A DNA stretch of 64,000 nt from positions 161,608 through 225,607 of the forward strand of contig NZ_JAPVLU010000009.1 of NCBI RefSeq assembly GCF_027158205.1. The letters run 5' to 3'. The translations under genes and the position numbers were made by a program. This document shows, one piece after another, positions 7,932 to 15,965 of this stretch. The notes beneath the pieces were generated by a model. It worked only from the letters and a program-made list of their open reading frames with translations. It was not told the DNA's origin and did no database searches. Numbering within the stretch: the first letter of the stretch is position 1; every line of letters starts with the position of its first letter. This DNA is from Streptomyces sp. H39-S7 (GTDB lineage Bacteria; Actinomycetota; Actinomycetes; Streptomycetales; Streptomycetaceae).

Positions 7932-8849
7932 TCAGCGGTGCTCGGACTGGTTGTAGAGGACCTTGGCGAACGCCCCCAGGGGAGTGCCGAAGCTGGTGGA
8001 GTCGTTCCCGCTGACGTTCACGGCGATCACGCTGCCGAAACCGGTGGCGCCGAGACCGACGATGTAGGGGCCGCCGCTTGAGCCGATGCCCATGTGGCAG
8101 GGAATCGCGATCATCGAGGGGGCTCGGTCGTCGCGGGAGCTGGGGCCTTCGCAGTGCAGAGGACGGGCGGTGTAGGGGTAGCCGATCTGGTGGGTCCGGG
8201 CACCGGGTTCGAAGGCGAAGTCGACGTTCTGCGCACCCGTGATCGCCGAGATGCCGCGTCCGTCCGACGCCGTGTTCATCTCCAGCATGGCCACGTCGTA
8301 CCCAGGCTCCTGCCAGTCCTTGGCCATATGCACCGAACGCACGGTGAAGCCGCCGTAGGGGCGTTCTCCGTCCAGATATCCGGGGACGAAGTAGAGGTCC
8401 TTGTCCCAGGTCGCCGACGCCGAGGTCCCGCCGGGCGTGGAGGTCCTGACACAGTGCCCGGCGGTGACCACCGTGTTCTTGCCCACCACCGTCGCGGTGC
8501 AGGCACCACCGCCTGTGTTGCCTCTGCTGTACAGCCGGCCGACGGTGCGGGCAATCGCCCCGCCCTTGTTCCAAGCGGGCGGCTTGAAGTCATCGGCCTG
8601 ATCGTTGCGCGCTATCGCGGCGATCCCCGTGCTGATCCAGTACTGCTCCACGCTCCGCCGCACGGCCGCCGTGGACGCGGCGTCGCGGACCACGACCTCC
8701 TGCGACACCGCTGCCGACGACGAACCCGCGGTCGGTGCTCGATCCTCTGAAACCGCGGAGTCATCCCCTGGCGACGCCGGACTGCAGCCGGCAACCCCCA
8801 GAAGCAACGTCCCCGCCGCCAGTGCGCCCAGCACTCTTCCGTACGTCAT
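7932..8849 (-). CDS. Trypsin-like serine protease, lipoprotein
   Basis: Secreted peptidase of 305 residues. The signal LAAGTLLLGVAGC contains a lipobox with Cys22, so it is probably anchored to the membrane outer face. The chymotrypsin-fold triad is visible: His132 (VVTAGHCV), Asp185 (GYDVAMLE) and Ser258 (GIGSSGGPY). A pro-region of about 80 residues precedes the fold. It resembles glutamyl-endopeptidase/V8-like secreted proteases. The substrate is unknown. The gene appears monocistronic. Confidence 0.9.
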   Translation of the reverse strand: MTYGRVLGALAAGTLLLGVAGCSPASPGDDSAVSEDRAPTAGSSSAAVSQEVVVRDAASTAAVRRSVEQYWISTGIAAIARNDQADDFKPPAWNKGGAIARTVGRLYSRGNTGGGACTATVVGKNTVVTAGHCVRTSTPGGTSASATWDKDLYFVPGYLDGERPYGGFTVRSVHMAKDWQEPGYDVAMLEMNTASDGRGISAITGAQNVDFAFEPGARTHQIGYPYTARPLHCEGPSSRDDRAPSMIAIPCHMGIGSSGGPYIVGLGATGFGSVIAVNVSGNDSTSFGTPLGAFAKVLYNQSEHR

Positions 8850-8893
8850 CCGACCCGCCCCCCGTAAAGCCCCCGTGCAACAAGATCCGCAGA

Positions 8894-10441
8894 CTACGTG
8901 ACCGTCTGACCAGCACGGACGCCAGGTACCGCGTGTCGGGTATGGGGGAGGTACGCAGGAAGGTCCAAGGTTCCCGCCGGACCGGAGACGCTTTTGAGGT
9001 AGTTGTCCGGCCGAACCAGGAACAGCGTCGGTGTGGTCACGTCGTACGCGTCATGAGCCTGCCCGTTGATGTCGACGAGAGCGCCCGGAGCCGTTGGTGC
9101 GCCCGGCAGAACTATGTGGTGGATGTGCAGATCCGGCGTCTCCGGCGGGAGCTCGGCATCGGGGGCGTCGAAGACCAGTAGCGTCCACTGCGGACCGCGC
9201 AAGAGGTCGAAGACACGGGCCGGGCCGCAGGGCGCGTCGGGGGCTCGGTCGCCCGCGCGCAGCCGGCCCGGTTCCGTCCCCGCCGTCTCCGCCGCGACGG
9301 CGGCCAGCGGCCCGCCGCGGTAGTTCAAGGACAGCTGACGCAGCACCGGATCGTCTCTTCGCATCGCGTCTTCGGCGTTCTCCCGGTGCCTCTGGTGCAG
9401 TCGCGTGCTGATCCCGAGCACGTCGGCCGCGACCGGCAGACGTTCGGCCTCGTAGGTGTCGAGCAGCGCGTCGTCCCCGCTCGCCAGCTTCCAGCCCAGG
9501 TTGAAGGCGTCCTGGATCCCGGTGTTCAGACCCTGCCCGCCGGCCGGCGAGTGCACGTGCGCGGCGTCTCCGGCCAGGAACACGTTGCCGACGCGGTAGC
9601 GGTCCACCATCCGGATGTTGGCGCGGAACAGCGACGTCCATCCGACATGGGTGAGTGCGATGCCGGGCGCGACGTCGTCGACCAGCCTCCGCAGTGACGT
9701 CAGGGAGATGTCGTCCTGTGTCGCGACGGAGGAGCCCTCGTCCACGGGCGCGGTGAGCTGGAAGTCCTCGGTCCCCGGCAGCGGGCACAGGCCCAGGCGC
9801 AGGGTGTTCGGCCGGTCGCCGGGCCACACGTGCCAGTGCTCGCGGTCCAGACCGGTCAGCCGGACATCGGCGATCAGCATGCGCTCGGTGTCGTGTGTCT
9901 CGCCTGCGAATCCCACTCCCAACTGCCGCCGGATGGTGCTGCGCCCGCCGTCGGCCGCGACCAGGTAGCGAGTGGTGACGCGTTCACCGGTGCTGAGGGT
10001 GACGTGCACCCCGCTCTCGTCCTGGGTGAACTCGTCCACCGCGACTCCCCGTTCGACCTTTCCGCCCAGTTCGGTAAGCCGTTCGGCGAGGAGTTCACCC
10101 GTGCGCCACTGCGGGAGCATCAGCACGTTCGGGTACGGCACCGAAGGCGTCGGTGCGTGCAGTTCGTCCATGCGCAGGGTCATCGTGCCGCCGTCGGGCC
10201 GGCGGATCAGCAGTTCGGGATAGTCGGCCCCGAACGCCCGGAACCGGTCGAGCACGCCCAGATCCTCGAGGATCTCCTGCGTTCTGGGCTGTATCCCCTT
10301 GCCGCGTGAGCCGTAGTAGGGGTTCGGCGACTTTTCCACGATCCGGCACGGCACACCCCGTCGCGCCAGGTCGATGGCCAGGGCGAGTCCGGTCGGACCG
10401 GCACCCGCGATCATTACGGTGAATGACGATTCAGTGAACAT
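8894..10441 (-). CDS. FAD-dependent aromatic hydroxylase (PheA/TfdB, RdmE-like)
   Basis: Flavoprotein monooxygenase of 515 residues. The N-terminal FAD motif is IAGAGPTGLALAIDLARRG (11-29). The GD motif FLAGDAAHVHSPAGGQGLNTG is followed by QDAFNLGWKLA, and a thioredoxin-like C-terminal domain completes the family architecture. Such enzymes hydroxylate phenols or polyketide rings using NAD(P)H and O2. The start ATG is only 6 bases from the predicted -10 box, so the mRNA should be leaderless. It is divergent from a TetR gene 59 bases away, which probably represses it and senses the aromatic substrate. Confidence 0.92.
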   Translation of the reverse strand: MFTESSFTVMIAGAGPTGLALAIDLARRGVPCRIVEKSPNPYYGSRGKGIQPRTQEILEDLGVLDRFRAFGADYPELLIRRPDGGTMTLRMDELHAPTPSVPYPNVLMLPQWRTGELLAERLTELGGKVERGVAVDEFTQDESGVHVTLSTGERVTTRYLVAADGGRSTIRRQLGVGFAGETHDTERMLIADVRLTGLDREHWHVWPGDRPNTLRLGLCPLPGTEDFQLTAPVDEGSSVATQDDISLTSLRRLVDDVAPGIALTHVGWTSLFRANIRMVDRYRVGNVFLAGDAAHVHSPAGGQGLNTGIQDAFNLGWKLASGDDALLDTYEAERLPVAADVLGISTRLHQRHRENAEDAMRRDDPVLRQLSLNYRGGPLAAVAAETAGTEPGRLRAGDRAPDAPCGPARVFDLLRGPQWTLLVFDAPDAELPPETPDLHIHHIVLPGAPTAPGALVDINGQAHDAYDVTTPTLFLVRPDNYLKSVSGPAGTLDLPAYLPHTRHAVPGVRAGQTVT

Positions 10442-10447
10442 GAATTC

Positions 10448-10477
10448 AAGCTAGAGGTGCTGTTAGCCTGCTGTCAA
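10448..10477 (-). promoter_or_regulatory. Promoter for a leaderless monooxygenase mRNA
   Basis: On the minus strand, TTGACA (10477-10472), an 18-base spacer and TAGCTT (10453-10448) lie so that transcription would start at or next to the ATG at 10441. No Shine-Dalgarno sequence fits between. A short AGCTA/TAGCC inverted pair overlaps the spacer and could be part of the TetR site. Confidence 0.6.
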
Positions 10478-10500
10478 GACCCGGATTGCGGAGGTGGAGC

Positions 10501-11151
10501 ATGGCGGTTGGCGTGCGCAAACAGCAGGCGGCGCGGACCGAGGCGGAGCTGAAAGAGGCGGCGGTCCGGGTGTTCGCCCGCCTCGGCTACCTGAACACGA
10601 AGATCACCGACATCACCGCCGAAGCGGGTCGGGCGGCCGGCTCCTTCTACACCCACTTCGCCAACAAGGAGTCGTTGCTCGAGGCCCTGCTGGCCGACCT
10701 GCTGGCCCAGGCGGACACCTCCGTGGTGGCATCCGGACACAGCGACGACTTCCGGGACCGGGAGGCGGTCCGCTGGCACGTGGCCACCTACTGGGACTTC
10801 TACCGGCGCTACCGGACGACCGTGGTGGCGCTGCAACAGGCGGCCACCGTCGACGAGTCGTTCGCGCGGCGCAGCCGGGAGTTGATGGACCCGGATCTCC
10901 AGCACATCGCCGACCACCTCAGGAATCTGGACCTGCCGGGCGATCCGCTGGTGGTGGCGTCGATGTTCACCACGCTGTTGTCGACCTGCGCCGACCTCTG
11001 GCTCTCCGGGCGCGGCCCGCAGTTCGGCCGACAGCTGTCCGACGACGAGGCGATCGAGACGCTGACCTCGTTCCTCTACGCCGGCATCGGCGGAACCGGC
11101 GCAACCGGCGCAACCGGCGCAACCGGCGCAACCGGCGGCGGGAAGTCGTGA
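10501..11151 (+). CDS. TetR-family regulator with a repeat-encoded tail
   Basis: Regulator of 216 residues. ATG 10501 directly follows GGAGGTGGAGC, which fixes the start. The HTH (TKITDITAEAGRAAGSFYTHFANKESLLEALL, about 34-65) is standard for TetR proteins. The C-terminus ends in a collagen-like run of Gly-Ala-Thr triplets, coded by a 9-base tandem repeat, an unusual low-complexity tail. It is divergent from the FAD monooxygenase gene and is its likely repressor. Confidence 0.9.
   Translation: MAVGVRKQQAARTEAELKEAAVRVFARLGYLNTKITDITAEAGRAAGSFYTHFANKESLLEALLADLLAQADTSVVASGHSDDFRDREAVRWHVATYWDFYRRYRTTVVALQQAATVDESFARRSRELMDPDLQHIADHLRNLDLPGDPLVVASMFTTLLSTCADLWLSGRGPQFGRQLSDDEAIETLTSFLYAGIGGTGATGATGATGATGGGKS
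11092..11136 (+). repeat. 9-base tandem repeat in the TetR 3' end
   Basis: Four perfect copies of GCAACCGGC (11101-11136) follow one imperfect copy (11092-11100). They encode (Gly-Ala-Thr)n. Copy number could vary between strains without shifting the frame. Confidence 0.9.
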
Positions 11152-11244
11152 TCCGCCAGCCGGGTTCCGGCTTGGGGGCCTCTCGATCGCGGCAGCCGCC
11201 AAAACCCCGTGCGCGGCGCGGTGCCCTGGCCACACACTGCGAGC

Positions 11245-12207
11245 ATGGACGCACCGGGCCGCAGCCCCTCATCCGACCGACCTTCCGTTCAGTCGAGTGA
11301 GTCACTCGGGTTCGCCCCTGATGCCCGACTGCTGATCGTCAACTGCGACGACTTCGGAATGCACCCATCGATCAACACCGCGGTGATCGAGTCGATCGAA
11401 CAGGGGATCGCCAGCTCCTGCAGCCTCATGACCCTTTGCTCCTCGGCCCCGCAGGCCATGCGTCTCCTCGAACAACGACCCGACATCCCGTTCGGCATCC
11501 ACCTCACCATGGTCTGCGAGACGACCCACGCCCGGTGGGGACCGATGAGCGCCAAGGAGAAGGTGCCCTCCCTGCTGAACGACGAGGGGGAGCTGTTCGC
11601 ACCCACGCCCGCCGGACGCGCCGCGCTGCTCGACCGAGCCCGGATCGACGAGGTCGAGCGCGAGTTCCGCGCACAGATCGATGCCGTGGGCGACGCGGGA
11701 CTCACGCCGACCCACCTGGACTTCCACTGCCTGGCCGACGGAGGCCGTGACGACATCCTCGACCTGACCGTGGACCTGGCGGCCGAGTACGGCCTGGCAG
11801 TGCGGGTCTGGCTCCCACCGGGGCTACGGCGAGTACGGCACCGCGGGCTGCCGGTCATCGACAACGGCTTCCTGGACAGCTTCTCCCTGAGCATCGGGGG
11901 AAAGGCCGCCCGGTACGAGCAGCTGCTGCGCGACCTGCCGGCCGGCCTCAATGAGTGGGCGGTGCATCCCGGCACAAGCGGTCGCCGGCCCCACGTCGTG
12001 GACCATGACCAGCTCGTACGGGGAACCGACTACGCGTTCCTGATGTCGTCCCGGGCCCATGACGTTCTACGCCACGAGGGAATCGTGGTGATCGACTACA
12101 GGGTGGTCCAGCGGATCTGGTCCGACACCACGGTTCAGTGGCCCCCCAGGACCGCCGGTCGACTCCGACCGTCCGCTCCACCCCTGGGGCCACAGGTCAA
12201 AACGTAG
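11245..12207 (+). CDS. YdjC/ChbG-family carbohydrate deacetylase
   Basis: Protein of 320 residues taken from ATG 11245; a GTG-led extension is possible. Family metal ligands are visible: NCDDFGMHPSIN (Asp-Asp), FGIHLTMV (His) and PTHLDFH (His-x-x-x-His). A later NEWAVHPG is also typical. ChbG-type enzymes remove the acetyl group from chitooligosaccharides or related GlcNAc compounds, and members often lie in sugar-catabolism clusters. Here the neighbours are a TetR gene and a wall-lytic transglycosylase, so the substrate cannot be inferred. There is no signal peptide, so it is cytosolic. Confidence 0.88.
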   Translation: MDAPGRSPSSDRPSVQSSESLGFAPDARLLIVNCDDFGMHPSINTAVIESIEQGIASSCSLMTLCSSAPQAMRLLEQRPDIPFGIHLTMVCETTHARWGPMSAKEKVPSLLNDEGELFAPTPAGRAALLDRARIDEVEREFRAQIDAVGDAGLTPTHLDFHCLADGGRDDILDLTVDLAAEYGLAVRVWLPPGLRRVRHRGLPVIDNGFLDSFSLSIGGKAARYEQLLRDLPAGLNEWAVHPGTSGRRPHVVDHDQLVRGTDYAFLMSSRAHDVLRHEGIVVIDYRVVQRIWSDTTVQWPPRTAGRLRPSAPPLGPQVKT

Positions 12208-12478
12208 GAAATCGCCCAACTCGCTGTGAGCCTCGTCATATGACGCACGCCACATACGACTCGGGGTAGTGGTTGATTCATCCGGCACACCCGGAGCAGC
12301 CCCGCGGCAGAGAGTTGCCGTCCCAGCAGCCACGATGGCGGTTAGTAGAGACGCTGGTTGCCGAGTTGTTTTGCGTGGCGCTAAACATCTCCCCCACCCG
12401 AAGAGCGCGCCCGCAGAACGTTTGTCCCGTTTCTGCCAGGTGAGACGCGCTCGCACACCCGGAGAGATGGGGTCAGTC

Positions 12479-13297
12479 ATGGGCAAGCACGCCCGGAAAC
12501 GACCGAATCGGACGCGCATCGCCGTCGTTGCCACCGCGTCGGCAGCCGCGGTGACGGCGACCATCGCTTGCACCGTTCTGCCAGGAACCCCGGAAGCCGA
12601 CACGCAGAACGCCTCGGCGGCGTCGGACGCCGCGCTCGGGAGCGACCTGGTGCCCGCGAACCACGTCATGTCCCAGCAGGTGGCCATCGCCCGCCAGAAC
12701 GTGCAGACGGCCGAGGACGAGGCCCGCTCGAAGGCCCGGGCGGCCGCCCGGTCGCAGGCCGAGGGCCGCGCGAAGGCGGAGGCCACAAGAAAGGCCGAGG
12801 CCATCAGGAAGGCCGAGGCCGCCAGAAAGGCCGAGGCCCGGTCCAAGATCGAGGCCCGCCAGCGCGCCGAGGAGGCGGCGCAGCGCGCCGCCCGCTCGCA
12901 GCCGACGCGGACACCCGCCAGTGCCACGCCCTCCGCCAGCGCGTCCGCGTCCGCCACACCCTCGGCCGGCACCTACAGCGACGACCTCGACGGCTGGATC
13001 AAGGAAGCGCTGGCCGTCATGACCGCCCACAACATCCCGGGCACCTACGACGGCATCTACCGCAACATCATCCGTGAGTCGTCGGGCAACCCGCAGGCCA
13101 TCAACCTGACGGACTCCAACGCCGCCGCCGGCATCCCGTCCAAGGGCCTGCTGCAGGTCATCGACCCGACGTTCCAGCAGTACCACGTCGAGGGCACCTC
13201 GATGGACATCTACGACCCGGTCGCCAACATCACCGCCGCGTGCAACTACGCGGCCGCGAACTACGGCTCCATCGACAACGTCGACTCGGCCTACTGA
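12479..13297 (+). CDS. Secreted lytic transglycosylase (SLT domain)
   Basis: Cell-wall enzyme of 272 residues. ATG 12479 is preferred; an in-frame ATG at 12467 abuts GGAGAG too closely. A signal segment (IAVVATASAAAVTATIACTVL) is followed by a basic/Ala-rich helix with repeated KAEA units (about 80-140), probably a peptidoglycan-binding coil. A Ser/Thr/Pro linker follows, then the C-terminal SLT domain with the catalytic Glu in IIRESSGNP and SKGLLQVIDPTFQQY. It cuts the glycan strand to give anhydromuropeptides. I looked for a c-di-AMP riboswitch in the 270-base upstream gap and did not see one. Confidence 0.88.
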   Translation: MGKHARKRPNRTRIAVVATASAAAVTATIACTVLPGTPEADTQNASAASDAALGSDLVPANHVMSQQVAIARQNVQTAEDEARSKARAAARSQAEGRAKAEATRKAEAIRKAEAARKAEARSKIEARQRAEEAAQRAARSQPTRTPASATPSASASASATPSAGTYSDDLDGWIKEALAVMTAHNIPGTYDGIYRNIIRESSGNPQAINLTDSNAAAGIPSKGLLQVIDPTFQQYHVEGTSMDIYDPVANITAACNYAAANYGSIDNVDSAY

Positions 13298-13411
13298 GTC
13301 GGTCGCACGAGCGGATCACGGCGGCGGGCGCGGGACGGTCCAGCGCTCGTCTTCGCCGAGGCCTCGTCGCAATTCACTCGACCGGTCGGCTCCTGGACGA
13401 GACCCTGGGGC

Positions 13412-13960
13412 ATGGAGTTCTTCTGCTACCACCGCGACCGGCCCGGCTCCGTAGCACTGCGTGACGATCTGTTGGAAGAGCACTGGTCCTATATGGATCT
13501 GTACGCGAAGGAGTTGATCGCCCGGGGTCCGACCCTCGCCGACGACGGTGACACGCCCACCGGCAGCATGCACATCGTCGACCTGCCCGGCCCCGCCGCC
13601 GCGCGCGCGTTCGCCTTCGACGAGCCCGGCTACCAAGCAGGCGTCTATCGGGATGTGTTGGTGCGACGGTGGCGCAACACCCTGGGTCGCACCATGTGGG
13701 ACTTCCCCGGCGGCCGGATCGGTGGCAGCCGGTACCTGGTGCTCGGGCTCGGCACGGGGCCCGCCGCGGACCTTGCGGTGCCGAGGGAGCTGGACGAACT
13801 CATCGCCTACGGACCCTTGTTGTCCGACGACGGCGACACCTGGCTGGGAACGGCGGCGCTGGTCCGGGCACCGGACCCGGACACGGCTCGCACGCTCCTG
13901 ACCGCGGATCGGTACGCCGACATCGAGGTGCACAACTGGCAGTTCGGCGGGCGGTCATGA
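13412..13960 (+). CDS. YCII-related protein, two tandem domains
   Basis: Protein of 182 residues built from two related halves. The first has HWSYMDLYAKELIARGPTLADDGDTPTGSMHIVD; the second has PRELDELIAYGPLLSDDGDTWLGTAALV. Each matches the YCII-type ferredoxin-like fold (ARGPL...D....G...). The function of YCII domains in actinobacteria is not settled; some are found beside ECF sigma factors. The gene stands between the transglycosylase and a decayed locus, with no obvious operon partner. The start ATG lacks a strong ribosome site. Confidence 0.7.
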   Translation: MEFFCYHRDRPGSVALRDDLLEEHWSYMDLYAKELIARGPTLADDGDTPTGSMHIVDLPGPAAARAFAFDEPGYQAGVYRDVLVRRWRNTLGRTMWDFPGGRIGGSRYLVLGLGTGPAADLAVPRELDELIAYGPLLSDDGDTWLGTAALVRAPDPDTARTLLTADRYADIEVHNWQFGGRS

Positions 13961-13990
13961 TGTCACCCCGGGGGACTCACGGCCGGTTGT

Positions 13991-14548
13991 TCAGCCGAGG
14001 ACGAGCGGCAGGCTCTCGACCAGAGAACCCAGTTCGGCCTTCTCCACGTCGGTCGCGGCGCGCCGGCCGGTGCCGACCAGCAGGACGTCCGTGTCGCTGA
14101 ACGACGCGGGGAACGCCGCACCGGCGATCTGTTCCAGCAACTCGCGGGACCCGGCGAGCCCCTCGGCGGGCGGTGGCGCCGCGTCAGGGAGGTACGCCAC
14201 CAGGTCGAGGTGGTGCAGCGTCCACTCCAGGACGTAGGCGGAGAGGTAGTCGCCCGCGGTGAGGACCTGGCCCTGCGTCGCGACCCGCAGCCCCGGGTCG
14301 ACCAGTTCGGCGGCACGGCCGGCGGCGGAGCCGACGTCGTCGAGATGGAACGTGAGCAGCCCGGGCTCCCCGTACGCGGCCGCGAGCCTGACGGTCAGCG
14401 CGTCGAGCGGGTCAGCGCCCGTGGGCGGTGTCGTGGCGACGGTCCAGTAGGTCGCCGCGTCACGGGTCGGCTCCGTTGCGGCAGGGGTCACGAGGGTGAT
14501 CAGGACGTCCTGGGCATCGATGACCAGATGGCACACCAGGTCCCGCAC
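13991..14548 (-). pseudogene. 5'-truncated TIGR03083/maleylpyruvate-isomerase-like gene
   Basis: The reading frame ending at 13991 gives WLVRDLVCHLVIDAQDVLITLVTP and, later, DYLSAYVLEWTLHHLDLVAYLP. These match the mycothiol-dependent TIGR03083 superfamily from its conserved Trp-x-VRDL-x-x-HL point onward. Family proteins carry about 35-45 further N-terminal residues, including the first helix of the DinB-like bundle. Here the frame upstream has no resemblance and no start with a ribosome site. GTG 14548 could start a shorter product, but it would lack helix 1. I call it a truncated remnant. Confidence 0.6.
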
Positions 14549-14612
14549 CAGCCAGCACCGACCGTCTGCACCTGCTCGCGCAGGACCGCCGCCCCGGTGC
14601 GGCTCGGTCGAT

Positions 14613-14729
14613 CCCGACTCCCCCGCGTCCGGGATCGTCGGCCGCAGGCTCGCAGCCCTGGCGGCCGAGATCGAGAGGCTGGCGCGACTGCGCGAGAACC
14701 TCGCGCGGCGGGCTTCGGGAGCCGAGTGA
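14613..14729 (+). pseudogene. Possible C-terminal remnant of a regulator (coiled coil)
   Basis: This frame ends VGRRLAALAAEIERLARLRENLARRASGAE, a heptad-like helix as found at the C-terminus of MerR-type and related regulators. No matching N-terminal domain exists upstream; the frame merges into the antisense of the truncated TIGR03083 gene. Together they look like a divergent gene pair that lost the middle. This is a weak call. Confidence 0.3.
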
Positions 14730-14744
14730 CCGCGAAGGTCTCCT

Positions 14745-14786
14745 GAACCGGACCGAACCCGAACCGAACTCGAACCTGAACCGAAG
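14745..14786. repeat. Degenerate CCGAAC repeat tract
   Basis: About seven imperfect units of the type GAACC/CCGAAC. It is closely related to the cleaner TTCGGG tract at 39124-39171 read on the opposite strand, and it likewise borders a decayed gene. Confidence 0.6.
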
Positions 14787-14826
14787 CGAGTCAGGTCCGG
14801 AGTGCGTGCGACCGGCCATCGAGAGG

Positions 14827-15594
14827 TCAGGGCAGGGTGAGGACGCGGGGGCCGTCCTGGGTGACGGCCATGGTGTGTTCGATATGCGCGGCGCGGCTGC
14901 CGTCGATCGTGCGCAGCGTCCATCCGTCGGGGTCGGTGTAGTAGTCGTTGCGTCCCCCGGCCATGAACATGGGTTCGAGGGCGAGAGCCAGGCCGTGGCG
15001 CAGCGGGAAGCCGCGGCCGGGTCGGCCGTGGTTGGGGACGTGGGGGTCCTCGTGCATCTGGCGGCCGATGCCATGGCCGCCGAAGTCGGCCGGCATGCCG
15101 CAGTCGGCTTTGCGGGCGACCGTGCTGATGGCGTGGGAGATGTCGCCGATGCGGTGCCCGGTGGTGGCGGCGGCGATGCCGGCGTCCAGGGCCTGCTGAG
15201 TGGCGGCGATGAGGTCGAGGTCGGCGGGGCGGGGGGTGCCGACGGTGAAGCTGATCGCGGCGTCGCCGGTCCAGCCGTCGAGTTCGGCGCCGCAGTCGAT
15301 GCTCACCAGGTCGCCGTCGCGCAGGCGGTAGTCGCCGGGGATGCCGTGCGCGACGGCGTCGTTGACGGACGCGCAGATCACGGCGGGGAAAGGAGTGGGG
15401 GCGAAGGAGGGCTGGTAGCCCAGGAACGGAGAACGTGCTCCGGCCTTGGTCAGGACGGTGCGGGCGGCTTCGTCGAGCTCGCACAGGCGGACTCCCACGG
15501 CTGCGGCCGCCCGGGTGGCCGCGAGTGCGTGGGCCACGACGCGCCCGGCTTCTCGCATCGTGTCCAGTGCCGTGTCGGTCTTGATCTCCACCAT
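14827..15594 (-). CDS. map: Methionine aminopeptidase, type I
   Basis: Metalloenzyme of 255 residues that removes the initiator Met. The metal ligands are visible in order: Asp (SIDCG), Asp (GDAAISF), His (GHGIGRQMHEDP), Glu (LALEPMF) and Glu (AHIEHTMA). Length is standard. Streptomycetes usually carry a housekeeping copy near the ribosomal genes, so this is probably a second, regulated copy. It is divergent from a small XRE regulator, and their shared 62-base gap holds a 22-base near-perfect palindrome, suggesting dedicated control. Confidence 0.93.
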   Translation of the reverse strand: MVEIKTDTALDTMREAGRVVAHALAATRAAAAVGVRLCELDEAARTVLTKAGARSPFLGYQPSFAPTPFPAVICASVNDAVAHGIPGDYRLRDGDLVSIDCGAELDGWTGDAAISFTVGTPRPADLDLIAATQQALDAGIAAATTGHRIGDISHAISTVARKADCGMPADFGGHGIGRQMHEDPHVPNHGRPGRGFPLRHGLALALEPMFMAGGRNDYYTDPDGWTLRTIDGSRAAHIEHTMAVTQDGPRVLTLP

Positions 15595-15627
15595 GTGCCG
15601 TGTCTCCCTGCGATGCGCCGTTGTCCA

Positions 15628-15649
15628 ATACTTATACCGGTATTAGTAT
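15628..15649. promoter_or_regulatory. 22-base palindromic operator between map and xre
   Basis: The halves ATACTTATACC and GGTATTAGTAT are complementary at 10 of 11 positions and meet at a CCGG centre. The site is AT-rich in a GC-rich region and lies 8 bases before the XRE start and about 34 before map, so bound protein would block both promoters. Confidence 0.75.
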
Positions 15650-15656
15650 CACGGGC

Positions 15657-15932
15657 ATGGTGAGAGTTCCTTTGAGTCCGGAAGAGCGGCAACGTGGAGA
15701 GCGCTTCGGCGCCCTGCTCCGCCAGGCCCGCGGCGATCGCAGCATGGTGGACGTGGCCGCGGCGGCCGGAGTGTCCGCGGAGACGCTGCGCAAGATCGAG
15801 ACGGGCCGGGCCCCGACCCCGGCGTTCTTCACCGTGGCGGCCCTGGCCCACGCGCTCGATGTGTCGCTGGACCACCTGGTCACGGTCTGCGCAGAGGGTG
15901 CCGATGACGGTGGCCAGGCCCTTTCGGCGTGA
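15657..15932 (+). CDS. XRE-family HTH regulator
   Basis: DNA-binding protein of 91 residues, mostly one lambda-repressor-like HTH: FGALLRQARGDRSMVDVAAAAGVSAETLRKIETGRAPTPAFFTVAALAHALDVSLDHL. The start is ATG 15657; GTG 15660 is possible. There is no clear ribosome site, and with TATTAG close upstream the mRNA may be leaderless. It faces the methionine aminopeptidase gene across a large palindrome, so I infer it represses itself and map. No ligand domain is present. Confidence 0.85.
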   Translation: MVRVPLSPEERQRGERFGALLRQARGDRSMVDVAAAAGVSAETLRKIETGRAPTPAFFTVAALAHALDVSLDHLVTVCAEGADDGGQALSA

Positions 15933-15965
15933 GCATCAGGGACCGGCCTTCCACCGGTCCGCCCC

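Noticed and set aside
12208..12478. Possible c-di-AMP (ydaO-type) riboswitch before the transglycosylase
   Set aside because: Such riboswitches precede wall hydrolases in Streptomyces, but I could not find the conserved core or its pairing pattern here.
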